The position numbers were made by a program, and so were the translations under genes. The notes beneath the pieces are model-generated. The model was not told where the DNA came from, searched no databases, and saw only the letters and a program-made list of their open reading frames with translations. DNA of 64,000 nt from Gnetum montanum. Lineage: Eukaryota > Streptophyta > Gnetopsida > Gnetales > Gnetaceae. Shown here piece by piece: positions 46,280 to 58,984 of the stretch; position 1 is the stretch's first letter; each line of letters starts with the position of its first letter. Where the stretch lies: positions 127,874-191,873 of the forward strand of contig MNCI01013830.1 in assembly GCA_015680685.1 (NCBI GenBank), written 5' to 3'.

Positions 46280-47700
46280 GATCTTAATCATTGATCTTGG
46301 TAGCCTCATCAAACACATCATTAGAAGTAGTATTTGCATGAGAAGGCTTGTAGGTATCCTCCTCATCATCATCACTACTAGTGCTAGCACTGGTATTAGA
46401 TACATGCTACATATCATCATCATCTAAAGATGGAACCTGGACTAGAGTCCTCCTAGGATGAAGCTTCATGCAAAACTAGGATGAAGTGGATGGATGAGAT
46501 GTGAAATATTGAGAAGATAAGAAAGTTCACTTCCTCTAATATTTGATGGGGTCAACTAGTCTTAACTAAGAAAAAGGCCTAAAAATTCTCTCCATGACTT
46601 GCTACTTAAAATTTTTTGAAGCATCATCATGATGTTGAGATCTAGGTCTAGGTCACATAGGATCAAGAATCTCTCTAGGACTTATGTAGGTGGTGTATCA
46701 AGCTCCTCCAAATCAGATGCATTTCCTAAGTCATATGTATAGGATGGCCCTATAGCTATTGAGTGTGTATCTAGAGGTGGAAAATCCTCCTTATTATTTA
46801 ATATGAGTGGGATGATGATCTCCTCAAACTACTATCCATCTAGAGGAAGAGGTACTCTAGGTGCATTCATTCTCTTACGATGGAAAGATAGGTTCCTACC
46901 AGTCATCCTAATATTTCAAGAAAAATATTAGAGTAGCTTCTTGAGAAAGGATCTCATCTGGCTTCCAATTAATTTGGACCTTCATAAGTGAGGAGAGGCC
47001 TGAGATGATAATGCAAATCCTTCTTTCTTAATTTGTATAGCCTAGTGCTAGGTTTTGCTATGTTAGCATGGATGGATCTCCTCTCGTCTAAATACTCACC
47101 AAGGCTCCTCTTCCCTTTAACTAAAGGCATATCAGGAATGAGAACACCTCTCTAATAGATCAACAAATTGATGAGATGAGGATGCCCATTGACTGTCTCT
47201 TTGGTGAATAGACCCAACATGTATTAGTAGAGAATATGACCTAATTCCAAAGGCTAATTAGTGAGAAGGTAATAAATAATGAATGCTTGGGCTAGAAACA
47301 AAGAGCTATAACTTCCTCCTTTTATGATAATATTATATAAAATAATGAGAGAAAGGGTGAAAGCATCTAAAGACATATGACTTCTAAGACTTGTCCACTA
47401 CGTAGAGACATAGACTGCCCAAAAAAAGAATTATAAAATTCATCTTGGAAAATATAAATCAAACCATTTGTGAAAATGTCTATCATGAAATGAATGGTAA
47501 CATTGTGAACATCAATACTGGATATTCCAGGAATCACATTTACAACTTGTGGAGAAACTTCAATCAATATCCCCTCAACCATGGAAGTGAGAACCCTAAT
47601 AGGTGCATTTGTGATGATAATATTACTATAAAACTCCCTTATGAGAATTTTAGTTACACAAACGTTCATGGAAATGAATGAAACCTAATTTAACACTTGA
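46280..47700 (-). pseudogene. Accessory protein frame of element E (plant LTR-element associated)
   Basis: The minus strand gives IREFYSNIIITNAPIRVL and GILIEVSPQVVNVIPGI (47669-47500), then after a frameshift FTKETVNGHPHLINLLIY and KGKRSLGEYLDERRS (about 47230-47060), then an acidic stretch ending near 46280. The REFY...V.G..I..SP.V....GI pattern is typical of a family of uncharacterised proteins carried by plant LTR elements (the putative plant transposon protein type); exact family membership is inference. It occupies the place where pol would be. Several stops, one or more shifts. Confidence 0.5.
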
Positions 47701-48640
47701 AATAATGTCATTAATTCTTTCTAACAATGTTGTTAGAAGCAAAGAGAATGTTTAGAAATAATAGAGTTAATTCAAGTTACCTCAAACTGATGCTTGATGC
47801 TAATGGATCAAAATTGTGAAGTATAGGTATCTACAGTGCTAGAGGAAGCTCCCTTGAACTTCTTAATCTTCTTTAGTAGTGGCTTGAATGTTCCAAACTT
47901 CTTATGGTCCATGGATTTATAGGAGAAAAATCAATTGATGTATGCTATGTGGGAATCCCTGGTCATTTGCTCTTGGTTGTCTAAGCTTAGAGGTGGAAAA
48001 ATGAGGGAAAAATAAATGTTTGGATTTATATAATCATTGTCATTGAGGATTTTTTATGAAAATATGGAAGTCTAACTTATGGTAGAAATGTCTATGTCAT
48101 GTATACCATGATTATAGATAGACATATAACATGGAATGTGGATGTCTAACTTCTTATGTAGACATCTCATGATAGATGTCTATTGTAGATGTCTTAGCAA
48201 GAAAGGTTTAGGAAATGATTGCCAAGGACTATAGCCTTAAGAGATAGACAAAAACGAAATGAGGAATTACCTCTACTTACCTAGCTTGCTAAAGGAAATG
48301 AAGATGCCTATGGAGCTTGAAAATCAGGTTCTTCTTTTAAAGTACCTCCCTTCATACATATTTCTTCTATTTCTAAAGTCTGGCTCACTTTCAAAAAATT
48401 GTTGGAGAAGATTCTTTCACTTTCTTCTTTTTTTTTATTCTCCTCACCTTTTTAACTTCTTTTCCCTTTTGATTTATCCTTCATTTCTTCTGTTCCTACA
48501 AGGTTTATTTTCTAGGTGCTTTTGGATAAGACCAAGGAGTCTTGTGATATGACCAAGCTTTCATGTGATAATACTTTAAATCACATTTTCATTGGTTATG
48601 CTGAAATATATTACAATAATAACATATAACATTTTTATTT
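47701..48640. other. Element E interior without recognised gene
   Basis: A cluster of AGATGTC/GACATCT words lies at 48080-48210 and a short plus-strand open frame (48259-48552) has no recognised motif. Confidence 0.4.
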
Positions 48641-48649
48641 TGGTTAAAG

Positions 48650-50170
48650 TGATCAAACCTTGAGGACTCTGTGTTTGGATGTAGTGCCAGCTGTCACTTC
48701 AATCTTTGGAGTAGCCTCTTGTTTGGATAAATTTTGTGTAGATGCTTGTTCTTGTTGATAGCATCCTAGTCTACTTTTATCATGTGAAATTATTTCTTTT
48801 CCAAAAACTATTTAGAGGTATTATTTTCCGTTGACAAACTTGTCATTTATGAGTTTAGCATCTACAAGTTTTTCCTTTATGTGTTCACAGGATAAGGTTA
48901 GTTTTTCATTCTTATTCCTTATATATGATTTTTTATGTGAGGTCTAAAGTTTTTATATTTAATAAAGATAGATCATGATCCTTGTTCTTCAATTCCTTAT
49001 TTAATTTTATAAAAATATTTTGAAGAGATAAAGGTTCATTACACAAAATGTCATACCTTTCTTCATTAGTATCCATTATTTGATCATCATCATCAGATAT
49101 TCTAGCATCATCATCTATGAGGGCCATGTAGATGAGGTGTGAATATTTAGAAGTGGCATCTACCTCTTCCTCACTTTGGTCTTTGTCATCCTAGTTGGTG
49201 TAGAAATTTTTCTTTCCTAAGTTAGCTTCATTTTTATCTCTTAGTTGCATCCTACCTAAGCTAGGACATTCAGAGACCACATGGCCTCTACCACCACATA
49301 CCCAACACTCTATGGAAAATGCCTCAATATTTGAATTCATATAAATTTAACCTTTTTCCTTACCTTTGAATTGATTTGGTCTTGGTGGATTAAAGCTTCT
49401 CCCTTTCCTTGTAAGAAGTCTTTGAACTATTTTTGATAACAGAGCAAGTTCATCTTCCCTATTCATTTATTATTCAACCTAATCCTTATCTTTTGATGCT
49501 AATTTTAGAGTAACATTTTTTTGGTAAATTGCATCTTCACATATGAGATTCATCTCATAAGTAATTAGAGCACTTTGAAGATCCTCAAATTTAAGGACTG
49601 AAAAGTTTCTAATTTCTTCCATAGTTGTAATCTTAGGTCTAAATTTAGACTATATTATTTGAATCATTTTTATAATTACATCTCTTTTAAGCAAGTCCTT
49701 GTTTGTACCCCTAATTGCTATGAAAATATCATTTTCTCAAGAGAAATAATCCTTTATTTTTTCACCTTCCTTCATTTTGAGTTTTTCATATTCACTTTGC
49801 AAAATTAAAATTTTTAATTGTTTAATTATAAATGTGCCCTCATAGGTAGTCTCTAAGGTTTCCCAAATTTCCTTAGCAGTCTTACACCTAGCTATTCTAT
49901 AAATTCAATTTTATTCAATGCACAATATAAACAATTTTTTTCTTTAGGAACATACATAAACTTATATTTTTCTTTAGCCACCCATTTGTTCCATGTCTTG
50001 AGAAATTTTGAGGCACTATTGATTGGTGGTATGTAGCCTTCAAGGATTGAATCCCATCTCTCAAATTTCAAGGACTTGAAGAAGCCTTACATTCTTGCCT
50101 TCTGATATGCAAAGTCAAACCCATCAAACATTGATGGCTTTTTGTAGTATGTCTCCTCCATATTTTACTT
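48650..50170 (-). pseudogene. Ty1/copia gag of element E
   Basis: The minus strand contains the copia gag hallmark CKTAKEIWETLETTYEG (about 49890), LQSEYEKLKMKEGEKIKDYF, and then the zinc knuckle CWVCGGRGHVVSEC (about 49315-49275; C-x2-C-x4-H-x4-C), followed by an acidic segment MALIDDDARISDDDDQ (49127) and a Lys/Asn-rich helix. This order fits gag of the Sirevirus type. Gag would package the element RNA. It carries about ten stops and some frameshifts. Confidence 0.8.
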
Positions 50171-50200
50171 TTGAAAGTTGAAGCATGAACTTGAAAGCAC

Positions 50201-50215
50201 CAAGCTCTTATACCA
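50201..50215 (-). promoter_or_regulatory. Initiator-Met tRNA primer site of element E
   Basis: The minus strand reads TGGTATAAGAGCTTG, one change from the usual copia TGGTATCAGAGCTTG, two bases from the LTR end. Confidence 0.75.
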
Positions 50216-50217
50216 CT

Positions 50218-51231
50218 TGTGGATTGATAACAGAGAAGAAGGGTTAAATAAGTTCCTAAATTAAAATTTCACTAGACACAAAAGCACAAAAAATTTTATA
50301 TGGTTCCCCAAGTTGGGTACATCCACACTCAGAGAGTAGAATTTGTGCACACCTTTAGACTTTGTTTCTTCATAAATGTGGTTGAAGGGCATCACTCCTT
50401 GAATAAGCTTTGAGCTCCACTTTAGAGTATTTTGTTGGTATGAAAGCACTCAATCTACAAGCTTTTGAAAAGCTCAAAATATGGTTTATAGGATCCCACA
50501 TTCTTTACAAAATGAAGCTCCTATTTGGAGTGTTTTGATGTGACAAAACCACTCAATCTTGTAGGATCGTAACAAACTCAATAAGGATGTCTTCTTGTAA
50601 GAAGTACATCAACCCTGTAGGGATATAAGGAAGAAGAAAAAGAATAAGAAGATAGTGTAACTAAATTTATAGACCCTTGTACTTAAAGCTCAATGTAATA
50701 AAAATCAAGAAAATGATGTAAAAATGAAGAGCAAGAATAGAATTTCTTAGAATAAACAATGATATAATTTTTTAAAAACATCTCAACATTCATGCAACGA
50801 CTAGTATAGCCATCTACTTTGAGGTTTAGATGTCCAAATGATATAAGGTACAATGCAAGAGAGACATCTAACTTATACTATAGATGTCTACCTATAGACA
50901 TCTTCTAGTAGATGTCTATCTTGCCATATGGACATCTATTATTTTCTATGGATGTCTACTCCACTTCTACACTTTGGATTCTAGGGAATTTCCTTCTCTT
51001 TGTCATCTTGGAAGTCATCAAAATGTCTTTTTTTGGTTTGTAGACTCCATTTTCTTCATTGTCTTCATCTTATCCACTTATTCTTTGTAATGATGCATAC
51101 ATGTAGATCTCTTTTTCTAACTCAAATCTTGTCTTAAAGTCCTTATTCATTTATGGTCTTACAAAACTACAACCTACACACACATTCTATAGTCTCCATT
51201 TTCTCTAAGGTTTTGACATACCAAAAGGTCA
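50218..51231 (-). mobile_element. 5' LTR of element E
   Basis: It starts (minus) TGACCTTTTGGTATGTC and ends ATCCACA before the primer site. It contains AGATGTC/GACATCT inverted words at 50800-50960 and a minus-strand TATA-like CTATAAATTTAG at 50661-50672. Confidence 0.75.
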
Positions 51232-51232
51232 A

Positions 51233-51239
51233 TAGAAAC
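51233..51239 (+). repeat. Target-site duplication candidate, right of element E
   Basis: TAGAAAC, the same seven bases as at 44679-44685, one base outside the LTR edge used here; if the LTR includes three more bases, the adjoining five bases are GAAAC on both sides. Confidence 0.5.
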
Positions 51240-52030
51240 TCCTTGTCATCTCATGTTTACTTAAAAGGATGCTTTGTACAAATGTAGCCAACATTTTTTA
51301 TCAAGGAATATTCTATGAGGAATCTTCTACATTGTCTCAATCTTACAATTTCTAAGATAGTCCTATTCACTCAAAATATTTTTTTGGTAGAAACATAGGT
51401 TCACATATGCTTACCACCTAGTCAAGATAGTCAAATATGCTTACTACCTAGTCAAGATGTGCAATACTTGTCAAAGGCATGACTCTCTTATCTATGGACC
51501 TTAATAGGAGCTTAACATGTCTTAGATCACATGGATCTTTCAAAAATGAGGTTTAGATCTTACTGGTTCTATTATAAGAACTAATTTATTCTAACTTCTA
51601 CAAAGTATTTTACTATCTGGGTAGAGGCTCTTCTTTTGCATTTCATCACGTGCCACTTCATTTATCATTTCATCCTTAATCATATAATAACTTACTTTGG
51701 TATGCCTCTTTAAATTGTAACTAACAAAAAACCTCAATTTAAAAGTAAATAGGTAGCTAATTTGTGTTTCATGTACTATATAACTTAATCATTTTCATCA
51801 TCATATTATCCTCAATCTAAAGGTTAAGCTAAGTACACTAATAAAAATCTCATCCACTTTCTTTGTACCATGGTTAATAAAACCCAATGCACTTAGCACA
51901 TAGATTTATCCTATGTTCTTTAGATCTATCAATACATTCCATATTTTCTCACCTATGGAGTATTATGATTACCTTAAATCCTATTGAAATTTCCATTTTA
52001 AGTGCCCAAATTGATGTCAATGGGAAGCCT
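51240..52030 (+). pseudogene. Element F: gypsy integrase remnant
   Basis: The plus strand reads TSTKYFTIWVEALLLHF, then HIITYFGMPL and IVTNKKPQFK, then SYYPQSKG and YTNKNLIHFL, the conserved integrase core order (TKWVEA, FG.P, TDNG.QF, YHPQ.NG). The catalytic TDNG is TNKK, so it is inactive. It continues the RNase H at 43790-44680 in orientation and order, split by element E. Confidence 0.75.
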
Positions 52031-52139
52031 AGGAATTTAGGATTTGAGTCAAAATGTAGATGTGATGGATTGTGAAGATGGTAGAAACCATGATGTTAAT
52101 GCTAACATTAATGTTAGCATCATCATTATCCAACACTTA

Positions 52140-53015
52140 GCAAAATTTTTGTCCCTAAGGTCCGAAAATCAAACTATTGAAATTTTAAAATTTTGTATCT
52201 ATAATAGTGAAAGTATATTAAATAAGTAGTTTTAAGTTATATGAGGTCTAATTTGATACTAAAATATAGTTTTACTGTAGGTGACATGGATAGGATGATT
52301 TAAAGGTATAGCTAATGTGGAAGTAGTGGTCCATGGATGGTGTTGACATGGAACTCATCTCACCTCCAATTTGTAGAAAAAATTGGTAGTTGAGGTTTTC
52401 TAAGATCATCAAAAATGGATCTCATGAGATGGAATGATTCCTAGAGACCTTCATGACCTAAAAATGTGCCTTGTGATGCAATTTGTGATGAGTTTGATGC
52501 TCAAACTTAGGTGGAACAATATCCAAACCATACTTAGTCTTGATTACTAATGAAACAAATAAGCAGGTACAAAATTAATTAGCTAACGCTTACAAAAATT
52601 TTAATCATTTGAATCCTAAGGGCAAAATACTAAAATTATAAAATTTGGAACCTGTTATGTCAAAAGTATCTTAGATGAGTCGTTTTAGATCCTATAGAGC
52701 CTAATTTGAGGCCAAAATATAGTTTTGGTGTAAGTGATGAAAAAAGAATGATCTAGGATTACATGTGATGTATGAGTAGTGTTCTAGGGATTATGCTAAC
52801 ACCAAATTCATTTCATCTTTAATTCTTAGAAAACATTTGATTCTTAAACTTTTATAAGATCATAAAAAATGAAGTTCATAAGCTAGGTTATGAGTTGGAA
52901 TAATTTTAGAGGTCCTTTGGAGCTAAAAATTCACCTTTTGATGTTTATTTTAGTGCATTTGATGCTCTAACTCAAGTGGAATAAATTTAAAGTCACACTT
53001 AGTCTTGACCACTTG
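52140..53015 (+). repeat. About 440-bp diverged tandem duplication
   Basis: Two direct units (about 52140-52570 and 52595-53015) share, in order, ttttaa..tata-gag-ctaattt, aaaatatagttt, catgacctaaaaatgtgcct / gagctaaaaattcacctttt, gatgctc-aac-t-aggtgga and cacttagtcttga-ac. No coding motif; it may be part of the 3' end of element F. Confidence 0.65.
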
Positions 53016-53929
53016 GGAATTGAAAAAGTTAATACAACATTATTTGTTATTAATGGAAGTTTTGAAGGTATCAAATAAGGATCCATTTAGAAGAGAACAA
53101 ATGATTAAATTAATATACATGTATGAGAAAAGTAGGAAGAAAGAAGTAGAAGAAGGAAAAAATGTGAGAATATCACTAATACACCAATCATAAGGATCAT
53201 GTTATGCCACGAAAGAGGGCATCACTATATCTAATCTCACTAAATTGTTAAAGAGATACCACTGATACCATTACTATATTAGAAAAAAATCTCTTAATCC
53301 TCATTTATGTGTTAATTAGAGGAAAGAAAAAGGGATAGGAAAGTGAAGTTGAAGGAAGGAAGGAGAAACATGACACAAAAGATGAAATGTAAAGTTACAA
53401 AAAAAAGAAGAAATAATAAAATGGGGGAAAAATAAGGGACATTTCCAACACACCAAGATGAGTAGCTATTCCATAGAAGTGGGGGTATGGTGAGGTCCCA
53501 CACTTTAAGGAAAATTAATATTTAATAAATCAAATTTTCTCCTGATCCCATGCAAACTTAACATAGCCTTCCATGGAGTAAAAATAGTACAACACTCATT
53601 GCTCTTTATATAAGAATAATTATTTATGAATGTCCTTGTCATAGTGTGTTATAGGAAGAAATGTTAGTACAATGGGACAAGTAGAGATTAAGGAAGATAG
53701 ATGAAATTACATGAAGGATATGGAAGACAAATATCAAAATATAGAAAAAGAGAGAAGAAGAGGAAGAGAAAGATAGGGAGGGAATCAAAAGTGATGTAAT
53801 AAAATGTAGATGAGATGAAAAAGAGTTCAAGAAAACCTTATGTATATTTTTACATTTTTTTGTTACCTCAAATGTAGTATCATTTAATCTAAGCTTTATT
53901 GAAAGGATCCATGTATTGATTCCCATATG
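53016..53929. other. No recognised gene
   Basis: Purine-rich stretches (53320-53420 and 53640-53800, runs of gaaga and aagga) with short open frames lacking motifs. Confidence 0.4.
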
Positions 53930-54545
53930 AATCTATCAAATAGTAAGCTCCATTACTACGGATTTTGAGAATGATGAAAGAACCTTGTCAGTTTGGGGAG
54001 AACTCAAAAGCTTTGACATTAGGAAAATGTCTTAGGACAAGATCACATTTTTTAATTTCCCTCAATCCATCATGCTTATCTCGGTGAGGGTATAAAGATT
54101 TTTGATGATTCTAAATGTTGACTACCATCTAATCATAATTTTCTTCCAAGATGTCTAGCTTAACACAACACATGTTATCAATCTTCTTATTTGCTATTCA
54201 ATTGTTCAAAGCTACTTAAAAAGACAAAACATTTAGCTCTAGCATTAACATAGCCTCTAACTCATAGGTGAACATGAAACATGTTCAGAATATTATGTTT
54301 TTAAATCTAATTTAGTAATTCCAAAAGACATGGGATAAGTGGGTATGGCAATTATGTTGGGATTTGTCAATCATGTTTTTAAGCAAATGAATGAGGAATT
54401 TATTAGTTGACTTGGATTGATCATTAAATTATAAATAGTATGACTATTAGAATAAATAGGTGATTTGACATTTCTCACAAAATTTGGTAAGTTTTTTATT
54501 TGTAAATTGGGATTCATTATCCATGACTATCGACAGGGAAATACC
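53930..54545 (-). pseudogene. Element D: gypsy integrase remnant
   Basis: The minus strand reads SIVMDNESQFTNKKLTKFCEK (first 20 of these at about 54540-54480; MDNE is the counterpart of TDNG, second Asp kept) and, 350 bp on, GDLVLRHFPN with SPNWQGSF then IRSNGAYYL, the beta-barrel C-terminal region of gypsy integrases. Between them the frame is broken. It is the downstream half of the pol whose RT lies at 56450-57300. Confidence 0.65.
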
Positions 54546-55565
54546 AAAGTATGTATTTATATGATTAAAATTAAAATTATACATGTATTATAAGGTTTTA
54601 TATTTTAATATAATAGCTTGAAATAATTTGGTAGAATTAATAGGCCCTATTAATTCCTAATTTGAATGGTAAGAGAAAGTCTTAATTAAGACTGTCATAT
54701 TCAACTCCAGTATAAGTGCATAAAAAATTAAACTTATAATTTTATTATAGAGGATCGCTGCATTGGGTGCAAAGAATAAAACCTTGAACTATATAAGCAT
54801 CATTAAAATACAATTGTGAGTCTAAATCCTCATGTGTCAATGTTGTAGTTGAAAGAGGAAATATCTCTCTCACACTTGGTTTCCTAGGAGAAGATTGAAT
54901 TGTGATAATGGAATGTTCTGATAGTGGGGTTGAAGTATGAACATCCATTATGTATTACTCTTTGATAGAGTATTGGTCAATATAGGATAAATCAAACTTA
55001 ATGAGAAGCATTTTACATTTGGCTATGTATTTGTTAACATAAGGATTTGTAGCAATAAATCATAAAACATTATCTCAAAAGATTACATGTAAATTTTCTC
55101 ACAGTAGATCATGTCTTTATTTCTTAAGAGCAAAGAAAAAACATAAGAGATATTTTTTCATGTTTTTGTATTATATTTTACATTCAAAGAAGGGGTGAGA
55201 GGTGGAATAGATAGGGAGATGCATAAAATATTTTCACCATTGGTAAAGAATCAATATAATGAAGTTAATAGACTTATAAAAATAAAGATAGAAAGGAACA
55301 TGAAGTTAAAGAGAATGAAGAACTGTAAGATTGGAAAAGGCATGCTTAATTACATTGAAGGCTCCTTGATACATTGAGTGAAAGCTAAAAGTTGATTTTT
55401 TAAGAAGGTGAGAAAGAGGATGAAACTGATTAATAAGATTACATATAAAATGATGAATAGATTAGAGTCTATCTTGCAATATGTATATGTCTTTTAGGTA
55501 CTTAGGTGGTGGGAGGTTCATGATTGTATTAATCTTGTTTAGATCTATTATGATAATATCAGGTG
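54546..55565. other. Decayed middle part of element D
   Basis: Expected place of RNase H and integrase N-terminal domain, but nothing readable survives. Confidence 0.35.
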
Positions 55566-56097
55566 TGTCATGTCCCCATTCTCAAATGTTCTTGCTACCT
55601 AATTAAGATGATATCTCTTCATAATAAGTGTTATTGTTATCTTAACAAGACTTGAAATGGTAGTTGTGAATAAGATCCAAATGGACATGTTATAATAATG
55701 AACGTGTCTCTTGAGGTAACCTTTGGGGGTTTGACCTAAGGCTAGAGCTAGTACAAGCAAGTTATGGGAGTTGGGTGAAGTGGGATAGGAAGTGGACTGG
55801 AAATTCTTTCTCACTAGGTTATAGGCCTAACCATGGTGGTAGTGTTGGATTTCCTATAAGGGATAGATGCCAAAGGAAGGAAACCCCAAGAAACACTCTC
55901 AGAGCACAATTTGAATACACTTTTCATACCAATAAAGCATTCTTTTCTTTCTCTTTTTACTCTTTCTCTATTATTTCCTTATGCATAATCTTGAATGTTA
56001 CATATATTTCACATTCGATATATTATATTCTTATGCATAATGTCTAATATAACATATATTTGACATTTTTCATGACATCTAGGGATGGGAAGTCACA
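55566..56097 (+). mobile_element. Solo Ty1/copia LTR inside element D
   Basis: TGTCATGTCCCCATTC to GGGATGGGAAGTCACA, 532 bp, TG...CA ends. It is the inverted relative of the LTR at 16108-16679. No iMet primer site follows at 56098, so it is a solo LTR. It splits the RT and integrase parts of element D. Confidence 0.65.
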
Positions 56098-56449
56098 AGG
56101 TGAAAATACGAATCCTAGAATTTTCCCTATTTCTAAACCAAAGATATAGTTCTTGGGATTAAGTTAGAGGTTCTACTTGTTGCATCAGGTTTAGGATCAT
56201 TACCTAGAGTCAGAGTGTTCATCCTATTAAGCAAGGTCCCAAGAGGATTGGTAGATGAATGAAGGCCTAACCTCTTCAAATTGTTGAATAAGTCTTTAAT
56301 ATAGATATTGATCTTGATAAATGAGCACTTGTTGTATCAGGTTAATCCTATGTCTAAATTAGTGGCATGATATGTTGCTATGATGGATTTGATAGTTACC
56401 ACATCCATGTAATTGTTAGTGATTTTAAATATCATGTCATTAAATATAA

Positions 56450-57300
56450 AAGTGACTGGTCACTAGTATGTTACTCTAGTATCCTTGAGTTCAAAAGGCA
56501 TGTTTATGTAGAAAAAGGTTTCCCATGTGGTCATGAAGGTTGTGAAACATTGATAGTAAAGGTTTAGTTGAATTGCACTGTAACCTAAAAATCCATCCAT
56601 AAAACTAAGTAACGTGTTCCTCAGCAGTATGTTTATAAGTTGGATGATGTTAGACAATAGGAAGTCATATATTAGTATTACTTTCTTGATATTTTCAAAA
56701 TTTATGCATATCCCCCAATGGCTTTATTTTTCTTAGAAATAATTATCATGTTGGATACATAGTCTAAGTATTCTACAAGACATATGAAATCTATGTTATA
56801 AAGCTTTGCCATCTTATCTTTAATGACAAAGGATAAGTTAGGTTTGATTTATTGAGCTATTTATTTGATAATCTTGGAATTATCCTTGAGAATTGTGTTA
56901 TGTTGAACTAACAACGGATCTAAACTAGGGATGTCATCATAACCCTTGGAAAAAGTGATAGAATTTTTTTCTAGTATTACTAGGATAGATTTCTTGATAT
57001 AATTTTGTAAGTTTATCCCTAGTTGAAGGATATTTTCTTTATTTTAGTGGTTAGTGACAACTAATTCTCCAATAGGGTCATTAGTTAAGACTACCTCATA
57101 GTCCTATAAAGCAAGGTTAAGTTGATAAATCAAGTCTTTCTTGATGATGTGTAGGGTTAAGATGATAGTTTCTAAGGGATCTAAGAAAGATAAGTCAATA
57201 AACCCTTCATTGAGAGGCTTAGTGACTTTACTATGGATCTTATGCAAGGTGAGGAGTTCATGTAGTCAGTGGAGTATGGCATGGTCCATGGTTTTTAAGC
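56450..57300 (-). pseudogene. Element D: gypsy reverse transcriptase remnant
   Basis: The minus strand reads FSKGYDDIPSLDPLLVQHN (the pre-RT signature, usually SY-x-DMPG-LDP), then NMIIISKKNKA (PKKNG counterpart), then FMDGFLGYSAIQLN and MPFELKDTRVTY, the palm region before the YVDD box. The YVDD box itself is not readable; RT is cut short near 56450. Confidence 0.75.
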
Positions 57301-57330
57301 ATGATAGAAAAGAATAGTTATATGTTATAA

Positions 57331-58940
57331 GAATGAGAATCCCAAAGTTATAAATTTTTTTAAGTAGATTTTCTAAGCTAGGATAGTGAAGTTAGAAACA
57401 TTTACATGTAATAAAAGAAAAAGTTATAATTTTTTGTAATTTATCTTTGAAAGTTAGTTTTAATATATAATTTTATTTTTTATAGTATGAGGAAATTATT
57501 TAGGTAGGATAGCATGGGTTTCAACGATTCTCAAGATGTCATTAGTGTATTTCAAGGTCACATCCTGGGAATCACATAGAAATCTAACATAGTGACATAG
57601 ATTGTTTTCTATATTTATGCATGTTACATCATATCATAACTACTAACCTATGATTAATGTGTTATTATGATGTAGGATTTGTATCATCCTTAGGCTCCTG
57701 GTGATAGATCCTATATACTTCCTAATCTATGACACAACCCCTACAATCATACAGAGGTCTTTGAGTGTGAAAGATTTTCTTGTAGTGTATGATTGATCAT
57801 TATACCCTATAGAGATATGAGTTCATTTAAGGGCCAAGAACTTGGATATTTATGTTGAGAACTTTTATGTACTTGTATGGACCCCATTATGTTTGTTGAT
57901 CATCTCAAATTCATTCAAAAGGATTTATCATGGGATTATTGTGAGGTTATTGGGATGCATTATTCAACACCTAAGTGATGTAGATACTATAGTAGATGAG
58001 ATGGATAAGACTCAAGATATTTAGCAAAAGGAGTTGGACCATTTGTGAATAGATCACCCTTACAATTGATTCAATGTAGATACTACATTGTTGCTACATC
58101 CTTGCCACATGTAGTAGAAGAATCTAGACTATGGCATGTTTTCCTTGTTCCTTTATTTATGCTATGGTCTTCTATCATTTCATCCGTGGATATGATTTTC
58201 ATGGTGTAATGTCATTTAAGCCAACAATAATTGTTTATGTTCTAAGTTCAAGGCATGAAGTTCATCTTATCATGGAGCTAGGACATATTGAGGTACTAGT
58301 TCAATTTTCTTAATTTGGGTATTATAGTTTAGGGGAATGAGAAGATGCCAACTATTAATCAAGATATTATTAAAAAGTGGGCTATGTATGGTGATAAGGA
58401 TTACAACATTTCCAAGTGTAAAAATTATGATCTAGTACATACATACCATCAAAAAGGATGGATTATCCTCTTTAGTTTTAATAGTCTATAATGTTGTAAC
58501 TCATGGAACTTGTTATGATTAGGCTAGTTATCTAGATGAGAAGATATCTAGTAAGTTCACTAGAAAGCTCCAACAACTTTGTACACTCTAGTTTTTATGA
58601 TGGGATGTTACATTGTTTTGTAGAGTTTTTGTCTTGTAGTAAGTATAGGAATAGGAGACTGTTAAAACAAGAATATTTACCTCATCCTATATAATATCAT
58701 GTCATAAAAATTTTGATGATCCTTCCTACAATACTTGGTGTTGGCACATTTGGCCATTCTATGGAACAGTAAGACTCATCTTGAACATTATTGTAAGAGT
58801 AGGAGGATGTGAATGTGTTATTTCATATCATTGGTATAGAATTTAGGGGGTGGCCCAAAATGGAATATTGGTGTGGAAAATAGAGAATTTTAGGAATAAT
58901 CATGTTGCTACATACAATAGTCCAGAAATATATTTTTTTT
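57331..58940. other. Unassigned, protein-like traces on the plus strand
   Basis: The plus strand has two open stretches (57842-58024 and 58131-58313) and a reading with KKWAMYGDKDYNISKCKNYD near 58375-58440 that looks like decayed protein, in several frames. I recognise no family. Relative to element D it lies where gag would be but runs in the opposite direction. Confidence 0.3.
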
Positions 58941-58984
58941 AAAAAAGGAGAGAGGATATACTACCGTAGCATATTTTCAATCTC

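Larger units (their letters stand above)
44686..51231 (-). mobile_element. Element E: nested Ty1/copia-like retrotransposon without pol
   Basis: Minus orientation: 5' LTR 51231-50218, iMet primer site 50215-50201, gag with zinc knuckle, acidic region, an accessory frame, purine-rich tract, 3' LTR 45770-44686. It lies inside the gypsy element F, separating RNase H from integrase, with a short shared flank (TAGAAAC). The internal 4.4 kb shows no copia integrase or RT motif, so the element depended on others to move. Gag and the acidic region after it resemble the Sirevirus type. Confidence 0.75.
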
